NCBI GenBank assembly: GCA_905215805.1
Contig: CAJMRL010000002.1
Coordinates: 170,234 to 234,233, forward strand
Length of the DNA: 64,000 nucleotides
Direction of reading: 5' to 3'
DNA from: an uncultured bacterium
GTDB lineage: Bacteria > Bacillota > Clostridia > UBA1381
Position numbers and translations under genes: made by a program. The notes beneath the pieces were generated by a model, which was not told the DNA's origin, ran no database searches, and was given only the letters and a program-made list of their open reading frames with translations. Shown here one piece after another: positions 1 to 9,500 of the stretch. The stretch's first letter is position 1. The number at the start of each line of letters is the position of its first letter.

Positions 1-992
1 CGGGAGGGCAGCCAGCGATCAATGAGATACTGAAAACTGATGTAAGGATTTCAGATACAGACTATAAAACCGTTTCCGGAAAAATTGTTATAAAAGGAGT
101 AGTAGGGGTATGCGCATTGTATACCGATGACAACCTTGATATAAAATTTACAGAGGCAGAGCTGCCGTTTACGGAAGTATTTGATGCACCTGAGGTGAGT
201 GATGATACAATATGTGATATAGAATACTCTGTATGCTCCATACAAAGCAATGTGGAAGAGGACAGTGACGGAGAACGTACGGTAATAGGCTTTGATATAC
301 TTATAAAGTCAAGAATAAAAGGTGAAGAAGAAGTAGAAATCGAAATGATAACCGACTGCTATATTCCCAGAGAAAAGACTGTTATAAAAGCTGCTGCTGT
401 TGAAACGGAAGAATATTCGGCCACTCCATCGGTGCAGAATACTATAAGAGAGGTAATAGAATTTCCTGACGGAATGCCTCCGGTATCGGGCATATATAAT
501 GTAATAACAAGAGCGTATGTTACAAAAGCTCAGATACAGGGAGGAAAATTACAGTGTGAAGGCAAGACAGAGGCATATATATTGTATATTTCAGAAAGCA
601 ATGACAATCCGGTTTATAGCTTGAAAAAGGAATTGCCGTTTTCATATATGCTTGAATGCGAAGGAGCGCCGGAGGATGCGGAGCCGAGAATACAGGCAGA
701 AATACGTCATACAAGCTATAATCTTAATGCTGCCGGAGAGGCCGAGCTAAGATGTATATTGTCACTGAGTGCGAATATAATAAATAAAAGAAAGATAAAT
801 GTAATTGAATCGGTGGAAACGGATGACAGCAAAGAAATAAAAAACGGTATTGTTATATATTTTGTTCAGAATGGCGACACTCTCTGGAATATTGCTAAGC
901 ATTATGGAGTACCGTATGAAGAGATATTAGAATTTAATAAGCTCGAAGACGAAGGAAAAATTTATCCGGGACAGAGACTTTTTATACCATAA
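1..992 (+). CDS. sipL: SipL-like spore coat morphogenesis protein (5' end outside window)
   Basis: The frame is open from base 3 with no stop, so the true start lies upstream and only the last 330 codons are here. Two successive DUF3794 (SPOCS) repeats are visible, each with a beta-rich core ending in an LPF motif (ELPFTEVF near bases 160-185, ELPFSYML near 630-655). A LysM domain closes the protein (VQNGDTLWNIAKHYGV through the final PGQRLFIP). DUF3794 plus C-terminal LysM is the architecture of C. difficile SipL, which binds the SpoIVA ATPase through LysM and helps encase the forespore in coat. The role is inferred from that architecture. Other DUF3794-LysM proteins exist, so the assignment is probable rather than certain. 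Confidence 0.8.
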   Translation, partial: GGQPAINEILKTDVRISDTDYKTVSGKIVIKGVVGVCALYTDDNLDIKFTEAELPFTEVFDAPEVSDDTICDIEYSVCSIQSNVEEDSDGERTVIGFDILIKSRIKGEEEVEIEMITDCYIPREKTVIKAAAVETEEYSATPSVQNTIREVIEFPDGMPPVSGIYNVITRAYVTKAQIQGGKLQCEGKTEAYILYISESNDNPVYSLKKELPFSYMLECEGAPEDAEPRIQAEIRHTSYNLNAAGEAELRCILSLSANIINKRKINVIESVETDDSKEIKNGIVIYFVQNGDTLWNIAKHYGVPYEEILEFNKLEDEGKIYPGQRLFIP

Positions 993-1015
993 ATATATAA
1001 TAAGAAATATATAAC

Positions 1016-1046
1016 AAGGGGACGGAATATGCAATACCGTCCCTTT
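1016..1046 (+). terminator. terminator of the SipL-like gene
   Basis: Stem GGGACGG/CCGTCCC (1019-1025 with 1037-1043) with flanking A/T pairs, followed by TTT. It lies 27 bases after the stop codon. Confidence 0.6.
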
Positions 1047-1299
1047 ATCAATGAAATGAATATTATTTTTCTTAATAAAAAATTCATGTTATGTTCAAAT
1101 AAATTTTAAATAAATTTAAGGAAAATTTTAAAAAATGTAGTATTTATGCGGGTTTGTAAGAACGTGTAACAAAATATAAAAAATAAATATATGAAATAAT
1201 TATGAAATATTTCATGAAATCAATTGCATGAAATTCACAAAGGAGGGAAAAAAACGAAAAAAAATTACGTGCAATTATACCGAAGTTTGAAGAAGCGTC

Positions 1300-1328
1300 T
1301 TGACATTGCGGCGGGATAATGGTAACAT
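1300..1328 (+). promoter_or_regulatory. possible promoter of the HPr-like gene
   Basis: TTGACA (1300-1305), 17-base spacer, TAACAT (1323-1328). The -10 is imperfect. If used, transcription would begin near 1335, downstream of the ATG at 1319, which favours the start at 1388. Confidence 0.4.
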
Positions 1329-1387
1329 TGGGACAAGATAACGATGGGTTATCTGAATATAGTGCCTGCACGAAAGGAAGTATTGTT

Positions 1388-1645
1388 ATGAGAAAATTAG
1401 ATCACACAGTATCAAATGTTCCGGGTGTACACGCGATGTCGGCAAATCAGCTTGTAAACACGGCACAGCAGTTTAAGAGTTCAATTGTTATTACAAGCGG
1501 AATGACTATGGCAAATATGAAGAGTCTTTTTTCGGTAGTAACTCTTGGAATCAAAAAGGGAGATAAAATAAGTATTACGGTGAATGGTTCTGATGAAGAT
1601 ACAGCCGTAGATGCTTTGAAAGAATATCTTAATGAGAATATATAA
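1388..1645 (+). CDS. HPr-like phosphocarrier protein with altered active-site motif
   Basis: An 85-residue protein of HPr length and fold pattern. The start at 1388 has a GAAAGGAAG ribosome site 8 bases upstream; an in-frame ATG at 1319 would add 23 residues unlike HPr. Family landmarks fall at canonical numbers: His15 (GVHA), and Lys45-Ser46 in the region that HPr kinase phosphorylates in Bacillota. Arg17 is replaced by Met and Pro18 by Ser, whereas phosphotransferase HPr normally reads HARPA. It may therefore be a poor phosphoryl carrier, or act mainly in regulation as Crh does (Crh lacks His15, so the match is not exact). It stands alone, with no ptsI or hprK nearby. Confidence 0.8.
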   Translation: MRKLDHTVSNVPGVHAMSANQLVNTAQQFKSSIVITSGMTMANMKSLFSVVTLGIKKGDKISITVNGSDEDTAVDALKEYLNENI

Positions 1646-1689
1646 TAAATATGTCCCCTCTTTAGAATTTAAATAAATTATGATTGATT

Positions 1690-1725
1690 ACTAATACCTC
1701 CGTGAAAAGATACGGAGGTATTAGT
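1690..1725. terminator. terminator hairpin after the HPr-like gene
   Basis: Perfect 14-bp stem (1690-1703 with 1712-1725) and 8-base loop. No strong T tract follows, so termination is likely but not certain. Confidence 0.6.
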
Positions 1726-1800
1726 ATATTATATGAATCGATGTGCTCAAATATGCAAGAAGGTCACTATAATTTTTTTGAGAAACCGAAATATAAAATA

Positions 1801-1829
1801 TTGACATTCGAGTATAAAAATGATATTAT
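1801..1829 (+). promoter_or_regulatory. galM promoter
   Basis: TTGACA (1801-1806), 17-base spacer, TATTAT (1824-1829). It lies about 40 bases before the galM start. Confidence 0.8.
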
Positions 1830-1869
1830 TATAGATAGTAAATATTTTATATAAACGGAGGATATAAAA

Positions 1870-2919
1870 ATGGCTATAACAAAGAAAATGTACGGTACAA
1901 CACCCGATGGTGAGAGTGTATATGAATATACACTTGATAATAATAACGGAATGTCTGTTGTTATAATAAACTATGGAGGTATTATCACAAATCTTTATGT
2001 GACCGATAAAAACGGGGTAAAGACTGATGTTGTTTTGGGACGTGAGAATCTTGAGCAATATCTCAAAAATGACGGATACCTTGGAGCATTGATAGGCAGA
2101 CATGCAAACAGAATAAAGAAGGGTGTGTTTGAGCTTAACGGCAAGGAGTATCATGTCGGAATCAACGAGGGCGCAAACAGCCTGCACGGCGGCGTACACG
2201 GCTTTGATCAAAAGGTGTGGGATGCGATAGAGGAAGGAACTGACAGTGAGCCGTCTCTTGTTCTTTCGATAACATCAGATGACGGAGAGGAGGGCTTTCC
2301 CGGAAATCTGGATGTTACTGTTACATATACACTTACAAAGAATAATTCGCTTATTATAAATTATAAGGCAAAGAGCGACGCCGATACAGTATGCAATATG
2401 ACAAATCACAGCTATTTTAATCTGGCAGGACATGACAGCGGTGTTATCGATGCCCAGGTTCTTTGGATTAATTCATCGTTCTATACTCCGAATGACAGTG
2501 AGGGAATGCCGACAGGCGAGGTTTTGAGCGTCGCAGGAACTCCTTTTGATTATAGGGCTCCGAAGCCGATAGGACAGGATATAGCCGCTGATTTTGAACA
2601 AATACAGATGTATAATGGATTTGACCATAATTATATGATTTCAGGCCGCGGCTACAGAAAGGCTGCTGAAGCAAAGTGCCTTGAGAATGGAATTGGTATG
2701 GAGGTATATACCGACCAGCCTGCAATGCAGCTTTATACATCGAACGGACTGCCGGAGGGAATATATAAAAACGGCGCGGAATATAAAATTCATCAGGCAT
2801 TCTGCCTTGAGACACAGTGTGTTCCGAATGCGATGGAGTTCTCGCATTATCCCGGACCGGTGCTTAAAAAGAAACAGGTATATGATACAACAACTGAATA
2901 TAAATTTACGGTAGAATAA
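1870..2919 (+). CDS. galM: aldose 1-epimerase (mutarotase)
   Basis: 349 residues, normal for GalM, which interconverts alpha and beta anomers of glucose and galactose in the cytoplasm and feeds the Leloir pathway. Seen: GRHANRIKKGVF near residue 78, NHSYFNLAGH near 179 (holding a catalytic His) and FDHNYM near 252. The acidic catalytic residue expected near the C-terminus probably lies in CLETQCVPNAM. A GGAGG site at 1857-1861 fixes the start. It is a single-gene unit with its own promoter and terminator; no galK, galT or galE neighbours are present. Confidence 0.95.
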   Translation: MAITKKMYGTTPDGESVYEYTLDNNNGMSVVIINYGGIITNLYVTDKNGVKTDVVLGRENLEQYLKNDGYLGALIGRHANRIKKGVFELNGKEYHVGINEGANSLHGGVHGFDQKVWDAIEEGTDSEPSLVLSITSDDGEEGFPGNLDVTVTYTLTKNNSLIINYKAKSDADTVCNMTNHSYFNLAGHDSGVIDAQVLWINSSFYTPNDSEGMPTGEVLSVAGTPFDYRAPKPIGQDIAADFEQIQMYNGFDHNYMISGRGYRKAAEAKCLENGIGMEVYTDQPAMQLYTSNGLPEGIYKNGAEYKIHQAFCLETQCVPNAMEFSHYPGPVLKKKQVYDTTTEYKFTVE

Positions 2920-2929
2920 AGAATGGATA

Positions 2930-2966
2930 AAAAGCAGACGTTAAATTAAAAGGACGTCTGCTTTTA
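2930..2966 (+). terminator. galM terminator
   Basis: 12-bp stem AAAAGCAGACGT (2930-2941) with ACGTCTGCTTTT (2954-2965), U-rich 3' arm. Confidence 0.85.
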
Positions 2967-3001
2967 TGCTAAAAATTTTGTAAAAATATTTGTAAAAACC
3001 C

Positions 3002-3030
3002 TTGACAAACAGCTCAGAATATGGTATCCT
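3002..3030 (+). promoter_or_regulatory. rplU-rpmA promoter
   Basis: TTGACA (3002-3007), 17-base spacer, TATCCT (3025-3030). Confidence 0.8.
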
Positions 3031-3036
3031 ATAAAA

Positions 3037-3122
3037 GATGTGACCGCATAGACCGGGTTATAAATCCAAATAAAAGGTACCCTTGATAGCGTGTCCTCGA
3101 TATAATATGAGGAGGTGTTTTT
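3037..3122 (+). promoter_or_regulatory. ribosomal protein L21 leader RNA (probable)
   Basis: A leader of about 85 bases between the promoter and rplU. It contains GACCGCATAGACCGGG and a GGTACC core, and ends in a small hairpin CCTC (3095-3098) with GAGG (3109-3112) that partly covers the Shine-Dalgarno GGAGG at 3111-3115. Position and motifs resemble the L21 leader of Bacillota, where L21 is thought to control its own operon. I could not compare it with the family model. Confidence 0.6.
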
Positions 3123-3125
3123 ATA

Positions 3126-3437
3126 ATGTATGCAGTAATCGTAACAGGCGGAAAGCAGTATAAGGTTTCAGAGGGAGATACTCTTTTTATCGAGAAGCTC
3201 AATGCTGAGGAAGGCGCGGCAGTTACTTTTGATCAGGTTCTCGTTGCAGGCGAGGGTGAGAATGTAAAGGTAGGCGCTCCGACAGTAGAGGGAGCAACTG
3301 TTGAGGCTAAGGTTGTAAAGAACGGCAGATCCAAGAAGATTTACGTGTTCAAAATGAAGAGAAAGAAGAACTACAGACGTAAGCAGGGTCACAGACAGCC
3401 GTTTACTAAGGTAGAGATAACAAAGATCAATGCGTAA
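3126..3437 (+). CDS. rplU: 50S ribosomal protein L21 (bL21)
   Basis: 103 residues, the usual bacterial length. It opens MYAVIVTGGKQYKVSEGD and carries the basic segment FKMKRKKNYRRKQGHRQPFT near residues 76-95 that contacts 23S rRNA. It binds domain I of 23S rRNA in the large subunit. It is first in the rplU-rpmA unit, 42 bases before rpmA. The prp (ysxB) protease gene that normally separates these two genes in Bacillota is absent. Confidence 0.98.
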   Translation: MYAVIVTGGKQYKVSEGDTLFIEKLNAEEGAAVTFDQVLVAGEGENVKVGAPTVEGATVEAKVVKNGRSKKIYVFKMKRKKNYRRKQGHRQPFTKVEITKINA

Positions 3438-3479
3438 TCAGCTTATAAGCGATATTTATTGAGAAGCGAGGTGTTTTAA

Positions 3480-3737
3480 ATGGCTCATAAAAAAGGTATG
3501 GGTAGTACAAAGAACGGTCGTGACAGTGAATCGAAGAGACTCGGAGCTAAGAGAGCAGACGGTCAGTTTGTACTCGCAGGCAACATTCTTGTAAGACAGA
3601 GAGGAACAAAGATTCATCCGGGAAACAATGTAGGTATCGGCTCTGATGACACATTGTTTGCTTTGATCGACGGAAATGTTAAGTTTGAGAGAAAGGGCAG
3701 AAACAGAACACAGTGCAGTGTTTATGCCGCTGAATAA
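3480..3737 (+). CDS. rpmA: 50S ribosomal protein L27 (bL27), without Bacillota-type N-terminal extension
   Basis: 85 residues beginning MAHKKGMGSTKNGRDSESKR, the form typical of Gram-negatives. In most Bacillota L27 carries a short N-terminal extension removed by the Prp protease to expose the tail that reaches the peptidyl-transferase centre. Here an in-frame TAA sits immediately before the ATG (3477-3479), so no extension can be encoded. The rest of the protein is ordinary (GNILVRQRGTKIHPG). Shine-Dalgarno GAGGTG is just upstream. Confidence 0.98.
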   Translation: MAHKKGMGSTKNGRDSESKRLGAKRADGQFVLAGNILVRQRGTKIHPGNNVGIGSDDTLFALIDGNVKFERKGRNRTQCSVYAAE

Positions 3738-3758
3738 TTTGACATATTGACTACTTTT

Positions 3759-3796
3759 CAGGATACATAATTAATTTTATGTATCCTGTTTTTTTA
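3759..3796 (+). terminator. terminator of rplU-rpmA
   Basis: 12-bp perfect stem (3759-3770 with 3777-3788), 6-base loop, then a 7-T tract. Confidence 0.9.
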
Positions 3797-3822
3797 AATA
3801 ATCAAATGCGGGAGGTTGTACC

Positions 3823-5100
3823 ATGTTTATAGATAAAGCGAAAATTTTTATAAAAGCAGGTAACGGCGGTAACGGGTCGATCCATTTTAGACGTGAGAAA
3901 TATGTTGCGGCAGGCGGACCTGACGGCGGTGACGGCGGTAAGGGCGGAAATATCATATTTAAGGTTGAGCTTGGTATGACTACGCTTATGGACTTTAAAT
4001 ATAAAAGAAAATATACAGCGCCGAACGGCGAGGACGGAATGGGAAAGCGTCAAAAAGGGAAGAGCGGAGAAGATGTAATAATAAAGGTTCCGCAGGGAAC
4101 GATCATACGCGATTATCAATCGGGAAGAATAATAGCAGATATGTCAGATCCATCAAAGGAGAAGATCCTCGCAAAGGGCGGCAACGGCGGCTGGGGCAAT
4201 GCTCATTTTGCAACGGCAGTAAGACAAACTCCGAACTTTGCAAAAAACGGTCAAAAAGGCGATGAAAGAGAAATAACGCTTGAGCTAAAGCTGCTTGCGG
4301 ATGTAGGTTTGGCGGGTTTTCCGAATGTAGGAAAGTCTACGCTTCTTTCAAGAACGACAAAGGCAGATCCTAAGATCGCTAATTATCATTTTACAACTTT
4401 AGAGCCGAATCTCGGAGTGGTTGACCTGGGAGACCACAGAAGCTTTGTAATGGCGGATATTCCCGGTCTTATAGAAGGCGCTTCAGAGGGAGTTGGTCTT
4501 GGACATGAATTTTTAAAGCATATAGAGAGAACAAGACTGCTTATACATGTTGTAGATGTGTCGGGAATAGAGGGAAGAAATCCTATTGAGGATTTTGATA
4601 TCATAAACAGCGAGCTGAAAAAGTATGATATGGAGCTTGAAGAGAGACCTATGATAGTAGCCGCAAATAAAACCGATATAATCCAAGACGAGGATATGTA
4701 CAGAGAGTTTGTAGAAGAAATGGAAAGCCGCGGATATAAGGTGTTCTCCATAAGTGCCGCTACAGGGCAGGGAGTGGATGAGCTGATGAAATATACCTAT
4801 CAGGAGCTTTCAAAGCTGCCTCCGATGATTGTTTTTGAGCCTGAAATGGATATTGAGGAAGAAGAATATATCATGGACGAAAAAGGCTTTGAGATTACTA
4901 AGGAGGATGACGCATACAGAGTAAGCGGACCTTGGATCGAGGCAGTAGGCGGAAGTGTCAATTTCGATGATAATGAAAGCTTGTCATATTTCCAGAGAGC
5001 GCTTCTTAATCATGGCGTTATAGAGGAGCTGATAGAAGCCGGAGTTCAGGAGGGAGATACTGTCAGAATCGGCGATCTTGCCTTTGACTTTGTATATTAA
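3823..5100 (+). CDS. obg: ribosome-associated GTPase Obg
   Basis: 425 residues with the three Obg domains. The glycine-rich Obg fold covers about 1-158 (GNGGNGSIHFRREKYVAAGG). The G domain follows with P-loop GFPNVGKS near 165, switch/G3 DIPG near 211, and G4 NKTD near 282. The C-terminal OCT domain extends from about 345. Obg binds the 50S subunit late in assembly and, in Bacillus, links GTP supply to the stress response and sporulation. It follows rpmA as in most bacteria but is separated by a strong terminator; I saw no clear promoter in the short gap. Confidence 0.97.
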   Translation: MFIDKAKIFIKAGNGGNGSIHFRREKYVAAGGPDGGDGGKGGNIIFKVELGMTTLMDFKYKRKYTAPNGEDGMGKRQKGKSGEDVIIKVPQGTIIRDYQSGRIIADMSDPSKEKILAKGGNGGWGNAHFATAVRQTPNFAKNGQKGDEREITLELKLLADVGLAGFPNVGKSTLLSRTTKADPKIANYHFTTLEPNLGVVDLGDHRSFVMADIPGLIEGASEGVGLGHEFLKHIERTRLLIHVVDVSGIEGRNPIEDFDIINSELKKYDMELEERPMIVAANKTDIIQDEDMYREFVEEMESRGYKVFSISAATGQGVDELMKYTYQELSKLPPMIVFEPEMDIEEEEYIMDEKGFEITKEDDAYRVSGPWIEAVGGSVNFDDNESLSYFQRALLNHGVIEELIEAGVQEGDTVRIGDLAFDFVY

Positions 5101-5179
5101 TCAGAGTTAAAACTATATATTTTGTTGTAATCGTTAGCAGAGGCAAACAAAAGAAGTTTAATTTTGTGTATTTTATATA

Positions 5180-5208
5180 TTGCAAAACTAGTGAAAAAAG
5201 AGTAGAAT
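5180..5208 (+). promoter_or_regulatory. dapL promoter
   Basis: TTGCAA (5180-5185), 17-base spacer, TAGAAT (5203-5208). Confidence 0.65.
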
Positions 5209-5249
5209 GATATTAGTTTGGTAAATAATATTATGAAAGGGTCCCGATA

Positions 5250-6455
5250 ATGGCTAAAATAAACGAAAATTATAATAAGCTTCCGGGAAGTTACCTTTTT
5301 TCAACAATAGCAAAAAAGGTTGCGGCTTATCAGACGGCCCATCCCGATAAAGAAATAATTAAAATGGGTATCGGCGATGTTACAAGACCGCTTGTGCCTG
5401 CTGTAATCGAGGCAATGCACAAGGCTGTTGATGAAATGGGAACAGCTGAAGGCTTTCATGGGTATGGTCCTGAGCAGGGATACGATTTCCTCAGAAATAA
5501 AATTGTTGAAAAGGATTATGCCGGTCTCGGAATAGAAGCAGATGAGATTTTTGTGTCAGACGGCGCAAAATCCGATTGCGGAAATATTGGCGATATTTTT
5601 GATGTAAATAATAAGGTTGCGGTGTGCGACCCTGTATATCCGGTTTATGTTGATACAAACGCAATGGCGGGAAGAGCCGGAGATTATATAAATAATCATT
5701 GGTCAAATCTTTATTATATGCCTTGTACTGCGGAAAACGGTTTTATGCCGGAGCTTCCGAAGGAAAAGGTGGATATGATATACCTTTGTTTCCCGAACAA
5801 TCCGACAGGAGTTGCGGCTACAAAAGAGCAGCTCAAGGTTTGGGTTGATTATGCGAAGGAAAACGGCAGCGTTATTCTGTTCGATAGTGCATATGAAGCG
5901 TTTATAACAGAATCCGATGTCCCTCATTCGATTTATGAGATAGAGGGAGCAAAGGAAGTTGCTATCGAGTTCAGAAGCTTTTCAAAAACTGCCGGCTTTA
6001 CGGGAACAAGATGTGCATATACAGTTGTTCCAAAGGCTCTTGTAGTAAATGGAACATCATTGAACGCTCTTTGGAACAGAAGACAGTGTACAAAGTTTAA
6101 CGGAGTACCGTATATAATTCAAAAGGGCGCGGAGGCTGTTTACAGTGACGAGGGTCATAAACAGATAAGAGAGAATATTGAATATTATCTTGAAAATGCA
6201 AAGATAATACGCAATGCGCTGTCAGATGCAGGAGTTGAGGTATACGGCGGCGTCAATTCACCCTATGTTTGGGCAAAAACTCCGGATGGAATGAAATCCT
6301 GGGATTTCTTTGATAAGCTTCTTGAAGAAGCTAATGTTGTCACGACACCCGGTGAAGGTTTTGGCCCGAGCGGCGAAGGATATATAAGATTTACAGCTTT
6401 TTCTACAAGAGAAAATACTATCAGGGCGATGGAAAGAATAAAATCAATATTGTAA
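5250..6455 (+). CDS. dapL: LL-diaminopimelate aminotransferase
   Basis: 401 residues of the class I/II PLP aminotransferase fold. The N-terminus NENYNKLPGSYLFSTIAKKV and the segment GFHGYGPEQGY are hallmarks of DapL. The PLP-binding lysine lies in SFSKTAGFTGTR near residue 248. It converts tetrahydrodipicolinate directly to LL-diaminopimelate with glutamate as donor, bypassing the acylated intermediates of the DapD/DapE route, and so feeds peptidoglycan and lysine synthesis. It has its own promoter and a long terminator hairpin and is not in a lysine operon. gltB-gltD next door make its amino donor, but separate transcription makes functional linkage only suggestive. Confidence 0.95.
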   Translation: MAKINENYNKLPGSYLFSTIAKKVAAYQTAHPDKEIIKMGIGDVTRPLVPAVIEAMHKAVDEMGTAEGFHGYGPEQGYDFLRNKIVEKDYAGLGIEADEIFVSDGAKSDCGNIGDIFDVNNKVAVCDPVYPVYVDTNAMAGRAGDYINNHWSNLYYMPCTAENGFMPELPKEKVDMIYLCFPNNPTGVAATKEQLKVWVDYAKENGSVILFDSAYEAFITESDVPHSIYEIEGAKEVAIEFRSFSKTAGFTGTRCAYTVVPKALVVNGTSLNALWNRRQCTKFNGVPYIIQKGAEAVYSDEGHKQIRENIEYYLENAKIIRNALSDAGVEVYGGVNSPYVWAKTPDGMKSWDFFDKLLEEANVVTTPGEGFGPSGEGYIRFTAFSTRENTIRAMERIKSIL

Positions 6456-6470
6456 TTAGTTGAAGCAATG

Positions 6471-6529
6471 GCGTTTCAGATGTACATACGGAATATTTGT
6501 ATTCGTGTGTATATTTGAAGCGCTTTTTT
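6471..6529 (+). terminator. dapL terminator
   Basis: Long stem of about 22 bp with several G-U pairs (arms 6471-6492 and 6502-6523), followed by TTTTTTA. Confidence 0.8.
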
Positions 6530-6562
6530 ATCTATTAGGATTCAGAGAGGATGGAGGTAAAT

Positions 6563-9500
6563 ATGGAATTTAACGGACTCCCTAAAAAGCAGGGTCTTTA
6601 TGACCCGAGTTTTGAACATGATGCCTGCGGTATAGGATGCATAGCCAATATCAAGGGCAAAACATCTCATAGAATTATAAATCAGGCAATTCAGATTCTG
6701 GAGAATCTTGCACACCGAGGCGGCGTCGGTTCTGATCCTGCCACAGGTGACGGCGCGGGTATTCTTATACAGATGCCGCATACATTTATGAAAAAGGTAT
6801 GCGCAAATGAGGGGATAGAGCTTCCCGAAAAAGGCAATTACGGTGTGGGTATGCTTTTTCTTTCTCCGGATAAGGACACAAGGGAAAAGAGCTTCAGAAA
6901 GTTAAAAGCGATTATTGAAGATGAAAATCAAATTGTACTTGGAATAAGAAAGGTCCCGGTATATGAAGCATGTATCGGACAGGGCGCTCTTGAAGCCATG
7001 CCTTATATAGCTCAGGTATTTATAGGCAAGAGCGATAAAGAAATGAGTGCTGATGATTTTGAGAGAAAGCTCTACATCATAGGAAAGCTTGCGGAAAAGA
7101 AAATCAGAAAGAGCGGAGACGATAATTATTTCTATTTCGCATCTCTTTCGGCAAGAACTGTTGTATATAAAGGTATGCTGACTCCGGACCAGGTAAACGA
7201 ATTTTATCTGGATTTAAAGGATGTCGACATGAAAACGGCAATAGCTCTTGTGCATTCGCGTTTTTCAACTAACACATTCCCATCATGGGAGAGAGCGCAT
7301 CCAAACCGTTATATTATCCATAATGGTGAGATAAATACTATAAGAGGAAATGTGAACTGGGTAAAGGCAAGAGAGAGAATGTTCTCAACTCCGGAATTTG
7401 AATGCGAAATGGATAAGATCCTTCCGGTAATCAACGAGGATGGTTCGGATTCGGCAATGCTCGATAACTATTTGCAGTTCCTGCATCTTTCCGGATTCTC
7501 GCTTCCAAGAGCAGTAATGATGACTATTCCGGAGCCTTGGGAGAATAATGATAAAATGCCTGAGGATATGAGAAAGTTCTATGAATATCATTCATGTATC
7601 ACAGAGCCTTGGGATGGTCCGGCAGCAGTAGCTTTTACGGACGGTAAGCTTGTCGGCGCTACGCTTGACCGTAATGGCCTTCGTCCGGCGCGTTATTATA
7701 TCACTACCGATGATGAGATTATACTTTCGTCAGAGGTAGGAGTGACAGATATTGACGAGAGCAAGATAGTTAAGAAAGAAAGACTGCATCCGGGAAAAAT
7801 GCTTCTCATAGATACCGAAAACGGAAGGATCATTTCAGATGAAGAAATAAAGGAATACGAATCATCACATAAACCCTATGGAGAATGGGTGGAGAAAACA
7901 CTTGTCAATATTGAGGATCTTCCGCTTGAAACGGAAAATAAAGGCGATACATGGCATGATCTTACGTCAAAGGTCAAAGCTCAGGCTGCAAACAGTGTGA
8001 ATGCGGATTTGGCATTAAGAAGCGCTATTGTGCTTGATAATATGTTCGTGAACCGTGAGAACAGTGAAGATGAGCTGCCGTTGCTTACCAGACAGAAGGT
8101 GTTCGGTTATTCATGGGAAGATGTGAACGCTACTTTAAGACAGATAATTGAAAAGGGAACAGATCCTATAAATGCTATGGGTTCTGATATTCCTCTGGCA
8201 GTACTTTCCGAAAAGCCGCAGCTTTTATATAATTATTTTAAGCAGCTTTTTGCGCAGGTAACGAATCCTCCGATAGATGCAATACGAGAGAAAATTGTAA
8301 CCTCGACCTTTACGCTTTTCGGCTGTGAACAGAATCTTCTTACATCAAGTGAGCTTAATTGCCGCAAGGTAAGAGCGTCAAGTCCTATTTTGACAAATGA
8401 GGAGCTTGAAAAGCTTAGGAATATTTCTCTTGAGGGATTCAAGTCGATTACACTGCCGGCTCTTTATAATGTTCATCAGGAAAATGACATGGAAGCGGCT
8501 ATTGATACAATCTGTAAAGCGACGGATATAGCAATAGATAACGGCTATAATATAATCATACTTTCAGATAAAGGTATAAATGAGGACAAGGCTCCGATCC
8601 CTGCTTTGCTTTGTGCAGCAGGTCTGCATCATCATCTTATAAGGCATGGCACAAGAATGAAGGTTTCGATTGTTCTTGAAACGGGAGAGCCAAGAGAGGT
8701 TCATCATTTTGCTTGTCTTATAGGATATGGCGTGAACGGAGTTAATCCGTATATGGCATACGAAAGCATTAAAGAGCTTATTGACATGAAGCTTGTTGAC
8801 TGCGAATATGATGAAGCTGTCGCAAGATATAATAAGACTATAACTGACGGAATAGTTAAGGTTATGTCCAAGATGGGTATTTCAACTATTCAATCATACC
8901 AGGGAGCACAGATATTCGAAGCTCTTGGTATAAGAGAATCAGTTGTTGACAAGTACTTTACAGGTACAGCTACAAGAATAGGCGGCATAGGTCTTGAGGA
9001 AATTTCAAAAGAGGTTATGGTGCGTCATGAAGAGGCATTCAGCAAAATAACCGGAGATATGGCATTAAAAACCGGAGGCGAGTATAAGTGGCGCTCAGAG
9101 GGTGAATATCATATGTTCAATCCGTCGACGATATATAAGCTTCAAATGGCATGCCGTACAGGAAATTATAATCTCTATAAGGAGTATGCCGATGAAATGA
9201 ATGCTCATCAGGAGCATGAGTGTACAATACGCGGAATGCTTGATATAAAAACTATCGACAAGCCTATAGCTATAGAAAAGGTAGAGAGTGTTGATAGCAT
9301 TGTTAAGCGTTTTAAGACCGGAGCAATGTCATACGGTTCGATTTCGCAGGAAGCTCACGAGTGTCTGGCTATTGCCATGAACCGTCTTGGAGGAAAGTCC
9401 AACAGCGGTGAGGGCGGTGAGAATCCGGAAAGATATATTCCTGATGAAAACGGTGATTCACGTTCGTCAGCGATAAAACAAGTGGCATCCGGACGTTTTG

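Larger units (their letters stand above)
993..1387. other. long intergenic region upstream of the HPr-like gene
   Basis: It holds the SipL terminator (1016-1046), a very AT-rich stretch, a strong Shine-Dalgarno (AGGAGGG at 1241-1247) with no ATG, GTG or TTG at normal spacing, and a possible promoter at 1300-1328. An open frame beginning with ACG at 1254 runs 21 codons and ends TAATG at 1317-1321. I see no recognisable gene here. Confidence 0.5.

Noticed and set aside
1747..2211. 154-codon open frame on the minus strand
   Set aside because: Covers the galM promoter and start region in antisense; galM itself is certain.
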